Positions 34,067-43,092 of a stretch of DNA of 64,000 nucleotides are shown piece after piece (position 1 is the stretch's first letter; each line of letters starts with the position of its first letter). The stretch is from positions 62,001-126,000 of the forward strand of contig NZ_CP126981.1 in NCBI RefSeq assembly GCF_030252325.1, in the 5' to 3' direction. The translations under genes were made by a program, and so were the position numbers. The stretch comes from Candidatus Mycobacterium wuenschmannii (GTDB taxonomy: Bacteria; Actinomycetota; Actinomycetes; Mycobacteriales; Mycobacteriaceae). A model generated the notes under the pieces. It did not search any database. It saw nothing but the letters and a program-made list of their open reading frames with translations, and had not been told where the DNA came from.

Positions 34067-35375
34067 CGGTCTCACCTCCGCTTGTCCGTTCTGACTCGGG
34101 CAGATCGAGATACCGGTCGAGGTTGCGGTGCAGGTTGATCACCCGGCGTTCCTCCGCGGACAGCGTCAGATGAGTGAGCCCGGGTTGGTGCAGACCGCGT
34201 TGCAGGCCGGCCAGGACCGAAATGTCCTGCGTGAGAACCAGACCCGGCTCGGCCTGGTTCGCGGCGAGTCGAACGTCGGCCGGAGTGCCGCGCGGCGCAT
34301 TGGGCGGCATGCGCATCCACAGCATCATCACCAGTTCGCCGTGATCGGGGTCGGGACCGGGGCGAGCGCACATCACCGTGAGGTGGTCGGCGTTGGCCAG
34401 CACCGTCAAATTCGGAAACACGTTGTACTGATGCAGTTTCATCAGTTGATCGGTGCTCGCCCAGCTCATGTCCACGCCGCGGGATGCAGCGAAAGCCCTG
34501 ATTCGCTCGACGATAACCTCCATCACGGGGCCGCCGTCCGGGAACGGCGTGCCCTCGGCGATACCCATCAGCGCGCCCTGGGTGGTCACGTAGGCGTCCC
34601 ATACCTCGGCGTCGGTCACCGGCTGCTTGAGGTGTGGGCTCGGCAGTCCGTACAGCTGCTCGGATTTGCCGGTGTGGCCCCAAATCACCTGTGGCGCAAA
34701 GACGTCGTCCATGCAGCGGTGCAACTCGGGGTGCAGCGTCTGGATGTGATAGGTCTCGCTGAACCCGTCGGCGATGGTCTTCCAGTTCGCCTCGACGTCG
34801 ACGGTCATGGTTGCGTAACAGCGAAAGTCGCCGACTCCCAGCCAGGCAATGTCGGCCGGCATCGCCTCCAGATAGTCGGCCAGCGGCGGCGCGCCGAGGT
34901 CGAGGTTGACAAAGACCAGGCGCTCCCAGGTGTCGACGCGGACCGCAAGCAACGGGTAGTCGGCCATCGACAACGCGCCGAAGCCCTTGCGGTTGGGCAC
35001 GCGCTTGAGCGCGCCGGCCAGGTCCCACGTCCAGCCGTGATAGCCGCAGCGCAACTCGCGGAGCTCCGAACCCGAGCCCGCACACAGCGAGTTGCCGCGG
35101 TGCCGGCACACGTTCTGAAACGCTCGCAGCGTGCCGTCGTGATCGCGGACGATGAGCACCGAGTATGGGCCGCAACGGTATTCGAAATAGTCGCCGGGCT
35201 CGGCGACGTGGTCGAGGGTGCAGGCGACCTGCCACACCTTGGGCCACATCCGCTCGACCTCGTACCGGGCGAAGTCCGGGGAGTAGTACCGGTCAGCCGG
35301 CACCAGCGTCGGTCGCGGCGGCGGGGTGCCGATCGCGTCCTCGCGGCGTACGTCGCTGGTCGGGTGGGTGGTCAT
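34050..35375 (-). CDS. Rieske non-heme iron oxygenase, alpha subunit
   Basis: 441 aa. The Rieske [2Fe-2S] centre is seen in CRHRGNSLC and CGYHGWTWD (C-x-H and C-x2-H). The catalytic iron site lies in IADGFSETYHIQTLHPE, with two His and upstream acidic residue as expected. It is a member of the ring-hydroxylating oxygenase alpha family; no beta subunit, ferredoxin or reductase gene is near, so these must come from elsewhere. Substrate unknown; the divergent amidohydrolase and overlapped TetR gene suggest one catabolic module. Confidence 0.92.
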   Translation of the reverse strand: MTTHPTSDVRREDAIGTPPPRPTLVPADRYYSPDFARYEVERMWPKVWQVACTLDHVAEPGDYFEYRCGPYSVLIVRDHDGTLRAFQNVCRHRGNSLCAGSGSELRELRCGYHGWTWDLAGALKRVPNRKGFGALSMADYPLLAVRVDTWERLVFVNLDLGAPPLADYLEAMPADIAWLGVGDFRCYATMTVDVEANWKTIADGFSETYHIQTLHPELHRCMDDVFAPQVIWGHTGKSEQLYGLPSPHLKQPVTDAEVWDAYVTTQGALMGIAEGTPFPDGGPVMEVIVERIRAFAASRGVDMSWASTDQLMKLHQYNVFPNLTVLANADHLTVMCARPGPDPDHGELVMMLWMRMPPNAPRGTPADVRLAANQAEPGLVLTQDISVLAGLQRGLHQPGLTHLTLSAEERRVINLHRNLDRYLDLPESERTSGGETDAGIP

Positions 35376-35395
35376 CGAAGTGCTCCCGAAGTCTC

Positions 35396-35410
35396 TGTAA
35401 CGGTGTTACA
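35396..35410. promoter_or_regulatory. Perfect 15-bp palindrome, probable TetR operator
   Basis: TGTAAC-ggt-GTTACA is a perfect inverted repeat with a 3-bp centre. It lies in the 88-bp spacer between the divergent Rieske oxygenase (start 35375) and amidohydrolase (start 35464) genes. The TetR protein encoded at 33461 is the natural candidate. Confidence 0.7.
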
Positions 35411-35463
35411 TTCCGTTGTAGAGGTCACTGTAGCCAGTCGGCAGCGCAGCCAAGGGAGTAATC

Positions 35464-37224
35464 GTGTTCGATCTCAAAATCACCGGTGGCACCGTCGTCG
35501 ATGGGACCGGCGCGGACCGATTCGCCGCCGACATCGCGGTCAAGGACGGCAAGATCGTCGAGGTGCGACGGCGTGGTCCCGGTAGTGCGCCGCTCGACGG
35601 CGAGGCTGCCGAGACGATCGACGCGACCGGCAAGATCGTCGCGCCCGGTTTCGTCGACATTCACACCCATTACGACGGCCAGGTCAGTTGGGACGCGCTG
35701 CTGGAGCCTTCCAGCGGTCACGGCGTGACCACCGTCGTGACCGGCAACTGCGGGGTCGGATTCGCCCCGGTCCGCCCCGGCCAGGAGGACTGGCTGATCG
35801 GTCTGATGGAGGGCGTCGAGGACATCCCCGGCGCCGCGCTCACCGAGGGCATCTCGTGGGGTTGGGAGAGCTACCCCGAGTATCTCGACGTCATCGGGCG
35901 CCAGGAGTTCGCCGTCGACGTGGGCAGCCAGGTGGCGCACGGCGCGGTCCGCGCCTACGCGATGGGGGATCGCGGCGCTCGCAACGAGCCGGCGTCGCCG
36001 GACGACATCGAGGCCATGGCGCGACTGGTCCGGGAAGCGATCGAGGCTGGGGCGCTGGGCTTTTCGACGTCACGCACGATCGGTCACCGCGCGATCGACG
36101 GCGAGCCGGTGCCGGGCACCTACGCCGCCGAGGACGAGCTGTTCGGGCTCGGTCGCGCGATGGCCGCCGGTGGACAGGCGGTGTTCGAGCTTGCTCCGCA
36201 GGGCGTTGCGGGCGAGGACATCATCGCGCCGAAGAAAGAGCTGGAGTGGATGCAGCGGCTGGGTGCCGAGATCGACCGCCCGATCTCGTTCGGCATGATC
36301 CAGGTCGACGCCGCGCCCGACCTCTGGCGCGAACAGCTGGAGGTCTCGGCGGCCGCCCACGCCGCGGGGAGCCGGCTGTACCCGCAGATCGCCGCGCGAC
36401 CGTTCGGGATGTTGTTCGGTTTCGACGGCCACCATGCCTTCACCCATCGCCCGACCTTCATCCGGCTCAAGGGCGAGTGCAGCCGCGAGGAGCTCGCACA
36501 GCGACTCGCCGACCCCGCCGTCAAGGCCGCGATACTCGCCGAGGACGACCTGCCGCCGGATCCAAATCTGTTGTTCGACAACATGTTCGCACTGGCGCAG
36601 TACGCCCTCGGTCGCACCTACGCGATGGGTGATCCGCCGGACTACGAGCCCACCGACGAGCGCACGGTGGAGAAGATCGCGGCCGAGCGCGGCGAAGATC
36701 CGCTGTCCACGCTGTACGACTTGATGCTCGAGCACGACGCGACGTCGATGCTGATGCTGCCGTTCTACAACTACGCCCACGGGAATCACGACGCGATCCG
36801 CGAGATGCTGCTGCACCCTGCGGGCGTGCTGGGTCTATCCGACGGCGGTGCGCACTGCGGCATGATCTGCGACGCGTCGTTCCCGACCTTCCTGCTCACG
36901 CACTGGTCGCGGGACCGGCGTCGCGGGGAGAAGTTGCCGCTGGAGTACGTCATTCGCAAGCAGTCCTACGACACCGCGCAACTGTTCGGGCTGTCGGACC
37001 GCGGCGTGGTCGAGATCGGCAAGCGCGCCGACGTCAACATCATCGACATGGACGCGATCACCCTGCATCGGCCGGTGATGGCCTACGACCTGCCGGCCGG
37101 GGGAAAGCGGCTGATCCAGGGGGCGTCGGGTTACGACGCGACGATCGTCAACGGCGTGGTGACCCGGCGCCACGGCGCCGATACCGGTGCGCGGCCCGGC
37201 CGATTGGTCCGCGGCGCCCGCTGA
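35464..37224 (+). CDS. N-acyl-D-amino-acid deacylase-type amidohydrolase (second copy)
   Basis: 586 aa, GTG start with GGGAG five bases upstream. Metal-binding motifs are [10 protein letters not shown], the tail motif [10 protein letters not shown], and conserved N-terminal [20 protein letters not shown]. It is related to the enzyme at 28659 but not a near copy: the central part has its own features such as [20 protein letters not shown]. Substrate unknown; linkage with the Rieske oxygenase suggests a role in breakdown of an N-containing aromatic or acylated compound. The strong hairpin downstream likely ends its transcript. Confidence 0.88.
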   Translation: MFDLKITGGTVVDGTGADRFAADIAVKDGKIVEVRRRGPGSAPLDGEAAETIDATGKIVAPGFVDIHTHYDGQVSWDALLEPSSGHGVTTVVTGNCGVGFAPVRPGQEDWLIGLMEGVEDIPGAALTEGISWGWESYPEYLDVIGRQEFAVDVGSQVAHGAVRAYAMGDRGARNEPASPDDIEAMARLVREAIEAGALGFSTSRTIGHRAIDGEPVPGTYAAEDELFGLGRAMAAGGQAVFELAPQGVAGEDIIAPKKELEWMQRLGAEIDRPISFGMIQVDAAPDLWREQLEVSAAAHAAGSRLYPQIAARPFGMLFGFDGHHAFTHRPTFIRLKGECSREELAQRLADPAVKAAILAEDDLPPDPNLLFDNMFALAQYALGRTYAMGDPPDYEPTDERTVEKIAAERGEDPLSTLYDLMLEHDATSMLMLPFYNYAHGNHDAIREMLLHPAGVLGLSDGGAHCGMICDASFPTFLLTHWSRDRRRGEKLPLEYVIRKQSYDTAQLFGLSDRGVVEIGKRADVNIIDMDAITLHRPVMAYDLPAGGKRLIQGASGYDATIVNGVVTRRHGADTGARPGRLVRGAR

Positions 37225-37268
37225 GCCCTGCAGTCACGCCCGTTTGCACGGGTCTGGGTGTCCGTTGT

Positions 37269-37323
37269 GCCCACCTTCGAGCGAATTCATCCGCCGACTC
37301 ATGAAATTCGCTCGAAGGCGGGC
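37269..37323. terminator. Long perfect-stem hairpin between converging genes
   Basis: The left arm at 37269-37287 (GCCCACCTTCGAGCGAATT) and right arm at 37305-37323 (AATTCGCTCGAAGGCGGGC) form a 19-bp stem with a single mismatch and a 17-nt loop. The location between the converging amidohydrolase and TetR genes fits a bidirectional terminator. No T-tract follows. It may also be a copy of a dispersed palindromic repeat. Confidence 0.6.
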
Positions 37324-37353
37324 AAATGGCGTGTCGGCTCCGCGCGGAGGTGA

Positions 37354-37932
37354 TCAGCCGGGCAGCGCGTGGTCGATCAGCACCTCAGCTGCCCTTTTGG
37401 CGCGGGCCCACGGTTCGGGGTCATCCAGCGAGGTCGCCAGGGCGCCGGCACCTTCGTAGAGCACGGCAAGTTGGCCGCCGAGCTGTCGCGGATTCGCGGC
37501 GCCCGCCTCGGCGGCCAGCTGGGCGAGCCAGTCGGCGAAGCCGAGCTTGGCGGTCCGCACGATGTCCTGAACGCCCGGCATGGCCCCGGCCGACTCGACG
37601 GCCGCGTTGTGAAACGGGCAGCCCCGAAACGTCTCGCCGCCGGCGGTGTGGCCGTCGAATGCGGCAAGCATCCGCTCGCGCGGTGCCTGACCCTCGTGAG
37701 AATGGATCACGGACTCGTCGACGCGTCGTTCCATGCCGCGCAGGTATTCCTCAACGACCGCTGTCTTGCTCGGGAAGTGTTGATAGAGCGTGCGTTTCGA
37801 CACCGATGAAGCGGCGGCCAGCTTTTCGACACCGGTCGCGTTGATGCCGTCGCGGTAGAACAATTCGGCAGCGGCCTCGAGGATGCGCTGACGCGCGCCC
37901 CGACCGCCCTTGGTCGGCGCAACTGTCTTCAT
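37354..37932 (-). CDS. TetR-family transcriptional regulator
   Basis: 192 aa. HTH at about residues 15-60: ILEAAAELFYRDGINATGVE then SSVSKRTLYQHFPSKTAVVE. The C-terminal domain contains RGCPFHNAAVE, common to one TetR subgroup that regulates dehydrogenases or efflux. It diverges from the SDR gene (start 38024) across a 91-bp gap. The palindrome at 37941-37956, 9 bp upstream of the start, is the probable operator. Confidence 0.88.
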   Translation of the reverse strand: MKTVAPTKGGRGARQRILEAAAELFYRDGINATGVEKLAAASSVSKRTLYQHFPSKTAVVEEYLRGMERRVDESVIHSHEGQAPRERMLAAFDGHTAGGETFRGCPFHNAAVESAGAMPGVQDIVRTAKLGFADWLAQLAAEAGAANPRQLGGQLAVLYEGAGALATSLDDPEPWARAKRAAEVLIDHALPG

Positions 37933-37940
37933 GTCGCGAG

Positions 37941-37956
37941 TATACCGAACGGTTTA
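37941..37956. promoter_or_regulatory. Imperfect palindrome, probable operator of TetR 37354
   Basis: TATACCG-aa-CGGTTTA pairs at six of seven positions. A second copy of the half CGGTTTAC lies at 38005-38012, close to the start of the divergent SDR gene at 38024. Both fall in the 91-bp intergenic space, consistent with control of both genes by the TetR protein. Confidence 0.55.
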
Positions 37957-38023
37957 CATACCGGGCGGGCGTGTGTAGCCTGACGCCGACGCACGTACAC
38001 CAATCGGTTTACTAGGAGTGAGC

Positions 38024-38893
38024 ATGACACAGCGATCGCCCGTGGTTCTGATCACCGGCACTTCGTCGGGAATAGGGCGGGCCATCGCCGGCGCATTCGC
38101 GGCCAAGGGCTACGAGGTGTTCGGCACCAGCCGCAACCCGCACAACAGCGATTCCATCACTGGCGTCGAACTCCTGCCGCTGGACGTCAGCGACCCGACC
38201 TCAGTCGGCGCTGCGGTATCGACCGTCATCGAGCGCGCGGGCCGGATCGATGTCCTGGTCAACAACGCCGGCATCGGCATTTTCGGTGCCGCGGAAGAGA
38301 GTTCGGTCGCACAGGCGCAGGAACTCTTCGACACCAACTTCTTCGGCTTGATCCGGGTGACCAACGAAGTGCTGCCGCACATGCGGGCTCAGCGCAACGG
38401 CCGGATCATCAACATCGGATCCGTGCTGGGATTTCTGCCGGCGCCCTACGGCGCGCTGTACTCGGCCTCCAAGCACGCCGTTGAGGGCTATTCGGAGTCG
38501 CTGGATCACGAAACCCGCGAATTCGGGGTGCGGGTGTCGGTGGTCGAACCCGGTTACACGGACACGTCTTTCGACACCAACGCCGGTGAGCCCGATTCGC
38601 CGATCGAGAGTTACCTGGCCCTGCGCGAACATGTCAAGGAGGGGCTGATCAAGGCGGTCCGTGCCGGCGACGACCCGTCGGTGGTGGCGCAAGTTGTGCT
38701 AAACGCGGCGTTGGCTCGTACGCCGAAGCTGCGTTACCCGGCCGGGCCGCTGGCCCGTCAGTTGACGCTTCTGAAGCGGTTCGCGCCGACGGCCGTGCTG
38801 GACAAGGGAATTCGCAAGGCGAACAATCTGCGCGCTCAGGATGCCTGCGCGTACCGCCGGACGAAATCCTCTTCGCCGAACGCCTTCGCATAG
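38024..38893 (+). CDS. Short-chain dehydrogenase/reductase
   Basis: 289 aa. The cofactor loop is TGTSSGIGRAIAG, the NNAG motif is VLVNNAGIGIFG, and the active site is SVLGFLPAPYGALYSASK, with YxxxK complete. The ATG at 38024 has AGGAG five bases before it, whereas the GTG at 38018 overlaps that site. Substrate is unknown. The C-terminal 20 residues (DACAYRRTKSSSPNAFA region) are coded in DNA that also carries the end of the opposite-strand gene at 38836-39069. Confidence 0.9.
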   Translation: MTQRSPVVLITGTSSGIGRAIAGAFAAKGYEVFGTSRNPHNSDSITGVELLPLDVSDPTSVGAAVSTVIERAGRIDVLVNNAGIGIFGAAEESSVAQAQELFDTNFFGLIRVTNEVLPHMRAQRNGRIINIGSVLGFLPAPYGALYSASKHAVEGYSESLDHETREFGVRVSVVEPGYTDTSFDTNAGEPDSPIESYLALREHVKEGLIKAVRAGDDPSVVAQVVLNAALARTPKLRYPAGPLARQLTLLKRFAPTAVLDKGIRKANNLRAQDACAYRRTKSSSPNAFA

Positions 38894-39069
38894 TCGTGAC
38901 CGGAGGCGTCGCGGCCGAAAAAGGTCCACCGCCGCGGACTGCTCTGCGGGACGCTGATCATTTTGACCGTGTAACGGACTGTCGTTTCGCGACGCGTCCC
39001 GATGACGTCACCGACGCGAATCTCGGACGGATGGATCTCAGGTGCGTCGCACCAGTTCTGAATGGCCAT
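38836..39069 (-). CDS. Small hypothetical protein, 77 aa
   Basis: It starts MAIQNWCDAPEIHPSEIRVG and includes GTRRETTVRYTVKMIS and GRDASGHDYAKAFGEEDFVR, with no signal or membrane helix. GGGGGAC lies just before the ATG. It overlaps the 3' end of the SDR gene by 58 bp tail to tail. The composition reads like a real protein rather than a shadow frame, but no family is known. Confidence 0.6.
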   Translation of the reverse strand: MAIQNWCDAPEIHPSEIRVGDVIGTRRETTVRYTVKMISVPQSSPRRWTFFGRDASGHDYAKAFGEEDFVRRYAQAS

Positions 39070-39293
39070 TGAGTCCCCCGGTCTTTTCCGCAACTCTACG
39101 CTCTCGACGGCGCCTCGACCGCTGCCGCGACCTCGGTGAAGTTACAAACCGCCTGTTGTGGCGTACTGTTGCATCGAGCCGTTTCGTTGTGGGCAAGGCG
39201 TGCCGCCATGCGCACGAGAAATATTGCCGAGCAATGAGATTCCTCCGTTTTCTGTGCCTGCGGGAAGCGACGCCTGCCCGGGAGGAATTTCCG

Positions 39294-39338
39294 ATGACGA
39301 GCTATGCCTGTGCGCCACAACGATCCGCCGTCGGATGA
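39294..39338 (+). CDS. Short 14-codon ORF ahead of DUF5994-like gene
   Basis: A strong GGGAGGAATTTCCG site precedes an ATG at 39294, which begins a 14-codon reading frame ([14 protein letters not shown]). Its stop TGA overlaps the ATG of the next gene (ATGA at 39335). It may be a leader that couples translation to the next gene, or the remains of that gene's original start after a one-base shift. Confidence 0.3.
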   Translation: MTSYACAPQRSAVG

Positions 39339-39787
39339 ACGACTGGCGGTCGGCGAATCCCGTCCGGGTCGCGATTGCCGATCGACTGGGTGGGCCCATC
39401 GACGGAGGTTGGTGGCCGCGAGTCGACCGCATGACGATGGAGTTGCCCGGTCTCGTGTCGGCCCTCACCCCGCTGCTGGGGAGCGTGACCTCTATCAACG
39501 TCAACTGGTCTCATCTGCAGCGGCCGCCGGACTTGAATTGGCCGACCTGGCAACTCAAGCCGCAACACGTGATCACCGTCAATGGCGAACGGGCGCGGGT
39601 GAATTTACTGGTCGTCGCGTACAACACCAACAGCGGCCTGGCGCTCATGCTGTTGCGACGCGCGGCCGGTCTCACGATCATCCCGGCCGACCGTGACAAG
39701 CCTTCATTCGTGACCGCCGGCTCGATCCTGCAAGCCGCGTTGAATCAGTGTGCCGCGGCCGCTCAGGTGCCGCAGAACGTCCGGTAG
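39335..39787 (+). CDS. DUF5994-like protein
   Basis: 150 aa from ATG 39335. The stretch [20 protein letters not shown] followed by [20 protein letters not shown] closely follows the pattern of DUF5994 actinobacterial proteins, in which a GGWWPR-type tryptophan pair is conserved. The rest ends with [18 protein letters not shown]. Function unknown, soluble. The frame is open upstream without a start, so the start depends on the coupled ORF at 39294. It overlaps the SelO gene 25 bp tail to tail. Confidence 0.68.
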   Translation: MNDWRSANPVRVAIADRLGGPIDGGWWPRVDRMTMELPGLVSALTPLLGSVTSINVNWSHLQRPPDLNWPTWQLKPQHVITVNGERARVNLLVVAYNTNSGLALMLLRRAAGLTIIPADRDKPSFVTAGSILQAALNQCAAAAQVPQNVR

Positions 39788-41199
39788 TCGCCGAACTCCT
39801 CCGGCGCGGCGGCGGCATAGCGCTCCAGGCCCGGCCGCTCGTCGAACGGGGCGCTGATCGCAATGAGCAACTGCCGCAACGGATCCAGGTCGCCGGCGGT
39901 TGCAGCGGACAGCGCCTCTTCGACGAGATGGTTGCGCGGGATGTAGATCGGGTTGCTGCGGTTCATCAGCGCCGCATCCGGATTCAGCGATCGCCAACGC
40001 GCGACCCACGCGTCGATGCCGGCGATCTCAAGGCGGTCGGCACCGGTGCTCAACTGCCGAAAGAACGACGTGTAGTCGACGCGGCCGTCCTTCAATAGCG
40101 TGAGCAGATCTTCAGAGAGTTCGGCGACGGCTGGGGCTTCGACGTCCTCGGGCAGGCCGAGCTTGGCGCGCATCCCGTCGGTCCAGGTGCTGTCGTACTG
40201 GTCGCGGAAAACCTGAAAAGCCCTCTGCGCGAGGGCAACACCTTCGTCGACGGTGTCCGCCAGTAGCGGCAGCAACGACTCGGCGAAGCGGGCCAGGTTC
40301 CAGCCGGCGATCGTGGGCTGGTTGTCGTAGGCGTAGCGGCCCCACTGGTCGATCGAGCTGAACACCGTGTCGGGGTTGTAGGCCTCCATGAAGGCGCACG
40401 GGCCGTAGTCGATCGTCTCACCGGAGATCGTCATGTTGTCGGTGTTCATCACGCCGTGCACGAAACCGACCAGCATCCACTGCGCAACCAGCGACGCCTG
40501 CACCGCGGCGACCGCTTCAAACAGCGCGAGGTAGGGATTGTCGAGCATCGCGGCGCCGGGGTAGTGGCGGGCGATCGCGTGATCGGCCAGGCGTCGCAGC
40601 AGGTCGAGGTCGCGGGTCGAGGACGCGAATTCGAAGCTGCCCACCCGCAGGTGGCTCGCCGCGACGCGGGTGAGCACCGCACCCGGCAGCGCCGTCTCGC
40701 GCTGTACCAGGCGGCCGGTCGACAGGACGGCCAGCGAGCGGGTGGTGGGCACCCCGAGGGCGTGCATCGCCTCGCTGACGATGTACTCCCGCAGCATCGG
40801 CCCGACCGCCGCCAAGCCGTCGCCGCCGCGGGCGAACGGAGTCGGTCCCGAACCTTTGAGGTGGATATCGCGCAGCCGCCCGTCGGGGTCGGCGAGTTCG
40901 CCCAGCAACAACGCGCGCCCATCGCCCAACCGCGGGATATATCCGCCGAACTGGTGGCCCGCGTAGGCCTGCGCGACTGGCGCGGCGCCGTCGGGCACGT
41001 GGTTGCCGACGAGGAAGCGCCGGCCCTCGGCTCCCTGCAGCCATTCGGGGTCGAGGCCCAACTCCTCGGCCAGCGGCTCGTTGAACGCCAGCAGCCGCGG
41101 GTCGGGGAAGGTCTCGGCCTGCCAGCTGACGACCAGCTCGGGCAGGTCCGTGGCGAAGCGGTCCTGCAGAGCAACGGTGGTATCCGGGACGACGCTCAT
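39763..41199 (-). CDS. selO: SelO-type protein adenylyltransferase (YdiU family)
   Basis: 478 aa. SelO is a pseudokinase that transfers AMP to protein Ser, Thr or Tyr residues and is linked to redox stress. Conserved stretches seen are [59 protein letters not shown] and [12 protein letters not shown]. The start ATG at 41199 ([12 protein letters not shown]) is preferred; the frame stays open through the tandem repeats upstream only by chance. It ends in CGT with the conserved Cys near the C-terminus. Confidence 0.92.
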   Translation of the reverse strand: MSVVPDTTVALQDRFATDLPELVVSWQAETFPDPRLLAFNEPLAEELGLDPEWLQGAEGRRFLVGNHVPDGAAPVAQAYAGHQFGGYIPRLGDGRALLLGELADPDGRLRDIHLKGSGPTPFARGGDGLAAVGPMLREYIVSEAMHALGVPTTRSLAVLSTGRLVQRETALPGAVLTRVAASHLRVGSFEFASSTRDLDLLRRLADHAIARHYPGAAMLDNPYLALFEAVAAVQASLVAQWMLVGFVHGVMNTDNMTISGETIDYGPCAFMEAYNPDTVFSSIDQWGRYAYDNQPTIAGWNLARFAESLLPLLADTVDEGVALAQRAFQVFRDQYDSTWTDGMRAKLGLPEDVEAPAVAELSEDLLTLLKDGRVDYTSFFRQLSTGADRLEIAGIDAWVARWRSLNPDAALMNRSNPIYIPRNHLVEEALSAATAGDLDPLRQLLIAISAPFDERPGLERYAAAAPEEFGDYRTFCGT

Positions 41200-41236
41200 C
41201 TCACCCAGCGTACGGGCGGTACGGCCCGTAACCGGC

Positions 41237-41399
41237 GTGCCGATCGCCAGCGCGGCGGGAGCCGGGCGCAGCGGGTCGGCACATTCGGCGCGTGCCGATC
41301 GCCAGCGCGGCGGGAGCCGGGCGCAGCGGGTCGGCACATTCGGCGCGTGCCGATCGCCAGCGCGGCGGGAGCCGGGCGCAGCGGGTCGGCACATTCGGC
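41237..41399. repeat. Three tandem 55-bp repeats between selO and the GluRS gene
   Basis: Perfect units start at 41237, 41292 and 41347, each beginning GTGCCGATCGCCAGCGCGGC; the third ends at 41399 after 53 bases. Each unit contains inverted arms GTGCCGA and TCGGCAC, 32 bases apart, so each could form a hairpin. Fifty-five is not a multiple of three, which argues against coding. They lie in the 252-bp space between two divergent genes and so within their promoters. Confidence 0.9.
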
Positions 41400-41451
41400 T
41401 TCTGACTAACATCGACCAGGCAAACCGTCGTCACAAGGAGCCGTCACCGGA

Positions 41452-43092
41452 ATGCTCGAGCCGCACGAGGTCGATCGCCTCTTCCCCGCCGACCTGCCCG
41501 AAGTGGGCGAGTGGGAACGGCGCTACCCGCCGCGGGACCTGCCCGCTGACGCGCAGGTGACCCGGCTGGCTCCGTCGCCGACGGGCTTCATCCACCTCGG
41601 CGGCATCTACACCGCGATGATCGACCTGTCGGTCGCCCGCGAGACCGCCGGCCGCTATTTCGTCCGGATCGAGGACACCGACCAGTCGCGCGAGGTCGAG
41701 GGCGCCTACGAACAGTTCAGCCGTGCCTTCGACTACTTCCGGGTCATCCCTGACGAGGGCGTCGGAGAGGGCGGCGACCACGGACCGTACCGGCAGTCGG
41801 AGCGGTCGACGATCTATCTGAGCTACGCGCGCGAGGCCCTGCGCTCCGGCAAGGCCTACCTGTGCTTTGCCACCGCCGACCAGCTCACCGAGATTCGCAC
41901 GAAGCAGCAGCAACTCAAGCGGCCGACGGGTTACTACGGCGAGTGGGCGCTGTGGCGCGACGCCGACGACGCGGCCGTCCGCGAGCAGTTGGAGCAGGGC
42001 ACGCCTTTCGTGGTGCGGTTCCGCTCGCCCGGCCGCACCGAGAACCGGGCGACCTTCACCGACGCGATCCGCGGCCAGGTGTCCATGGAAGACAACTACA
42101 ACGACGTGGTGATCCTGAAATCGTCTGCGGCCGTTCAGCTTCCGACATATCACTTCGCCCACGCCGTCGACGACCACCTGATGCGTTGCAACCTGGTGAT
42201 CCGCGGCGAAGAATGGCTGTCGTCGACGGCCCTGCACCTGCAACTGTTCGAGGCGCTCGGTTTCGAGCCGCCCGTGTACGCGCACATCGCGCTGCTGATG
42301 AAGCAGATCCCCGGCGGCAAGCGGAAGCTGTCCAAGCGCAAAGACCCCGAAGCCGACGTGGACTTCTACATCCGCTCCGGCTATCCCGCCGACGCGGTGC
42401 TCTACTACCTGCGCGGCCTGGCCAATGGGCGGCTGGCCGAGATGCCGCTGCCCGAGGCGCTGGCAGCGCCGATCTCGCTGGCCGACTGCGGCGGGGCCGG
42501 CCCGCTGGTGGATCTGGTGAAGCTGGAAGACATCAGCGCCGACTACGTCGCGACGTTGGGCGGCGCGGAGATCTACGCGGCGCTGACGACGTGGGCGGCC
42601 GAGTTCGATCCCGAGGTGCATGCGGTGATCGAGGCGCATCCGGACCACACGCTGGCCGCGCTGGCCGTCGAGCGCGACGGCGCCGAGAATCCGCGCAAGG
42701 ACCTTCGCAAGTGGTCGGACTTTCGTCCCGCCTACGGCTTCTTCTTCGCCGAGTTGTTCACTCCGGTCGGCGAAGACGACGACCGACTGGGCGGACTGCC
42801 GGTCGATCTGGTCCGCTCGTTCGCGGGCGACTTTGTCGCCTCCTACCAAGACATCGACGACCCGGCGCAGTGGTTCCAGCAGATCCGCGATCTGGCCGAG
42901 AAGTTCGGCTTCGCCGCCAACGCCAAGGAATACAAGAAGAATCCGGACGCGTACCCCGGCTCGATCCGCGAGGCGTCTCAGCTGATCCGGGTCGGCTTGA
43001 CCGGCTCGACGAGGAGCCCCGACCTGTTCCAGATCGCGCGGACCCTCGGTCGCGACGAGGTATTACGGCGGATCGGTGCCCTGACCGTCTAG
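41452..43092 (+). CDS. Glutamyl-tRNA synthetase of the long, clostridial-like type
   Basis: 546 aa, versus about 490 aa for the usual mycobacterial GltX. The HIGH-type motif is APSPTGFIHLGG and the KMSKS-type motif is KRKLSKRKDP, both intact. The region FVRIEDTDQSREVEGAYEQF is conserved. The sequence resembles the GluRS form I associate with clostridia and their relatives more than M. tuberculosis Rv2992c. The organism is expected to have the normal gltX elsewhere, so this may be an additional copy with an inhibitor-resistant or special role. Stop codon TAG lies within CTAG, shared with the opposite-strand hemerythrin-like gene. Confidence 0.88.
   Translation: MLEPHEVDRLFPADLPEVGEWERRYPPRDLPADAQVTRLAPSPTGFIHLGGIYTAMIDLSVARETAGRYFVRIEDTDQSREVEGAYEQFSRAFDYFRVIPDEGVGEGGDHGPYRQSERSTIYLSYAREALRSGKAYLCFATADQLTEIRTKQQQLKRPTGYYGEWALWRDADDAAVREQLEQGTPFVVRFRSPGRTENRATFTDAIRGQVSMEDNYNDVVILKSSAAVQLPTYHFAHAVDDHLMRCNLVIRGEEWLSSTALHLQLFEALGFEPPVYAHIALLMKQIPGGKRKLSKRKDPEADVDFYIRSGYPADAVLYYLRGLANGRLAEMPLPEALAAPISLADCGGAGPLVDLVKLEDISADYVATLGGAEIYAALTTWAAEFDPEVHAVIEAHPDHTLAALAVERDGAENPRKDLRKWSDFRPAYGFFFAELFTPVGEDDDRLGGLPVDLVRSFAGDFVASYQDIDDPAQWFQQIRDLAEKFGFAANAKEYKKNPDAYPGSIREASQLIRVGLTGSTRSPDLFQIARTLGRDEVLRRIGALTV

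Noticed and set aside
34128..35585. 485-aa open frame on the plus strand
   Set aside because: It is the antisense shadow of the Rieske oxygenase gene, which has clear iron-sulfur motifs.
41237..41399. CRISPR array
   Set aside because: The repeats are directly adjacent, with no spacers between them, and no cas genes are nearby.
41200..41412. 71-residue N-terminal extension of SelO
   Set aside because: The frame stays open across the tandem repeats, but it is repetitive, lacks a ribosome site and is absent from the family; the MSVV start at 41199 is better.
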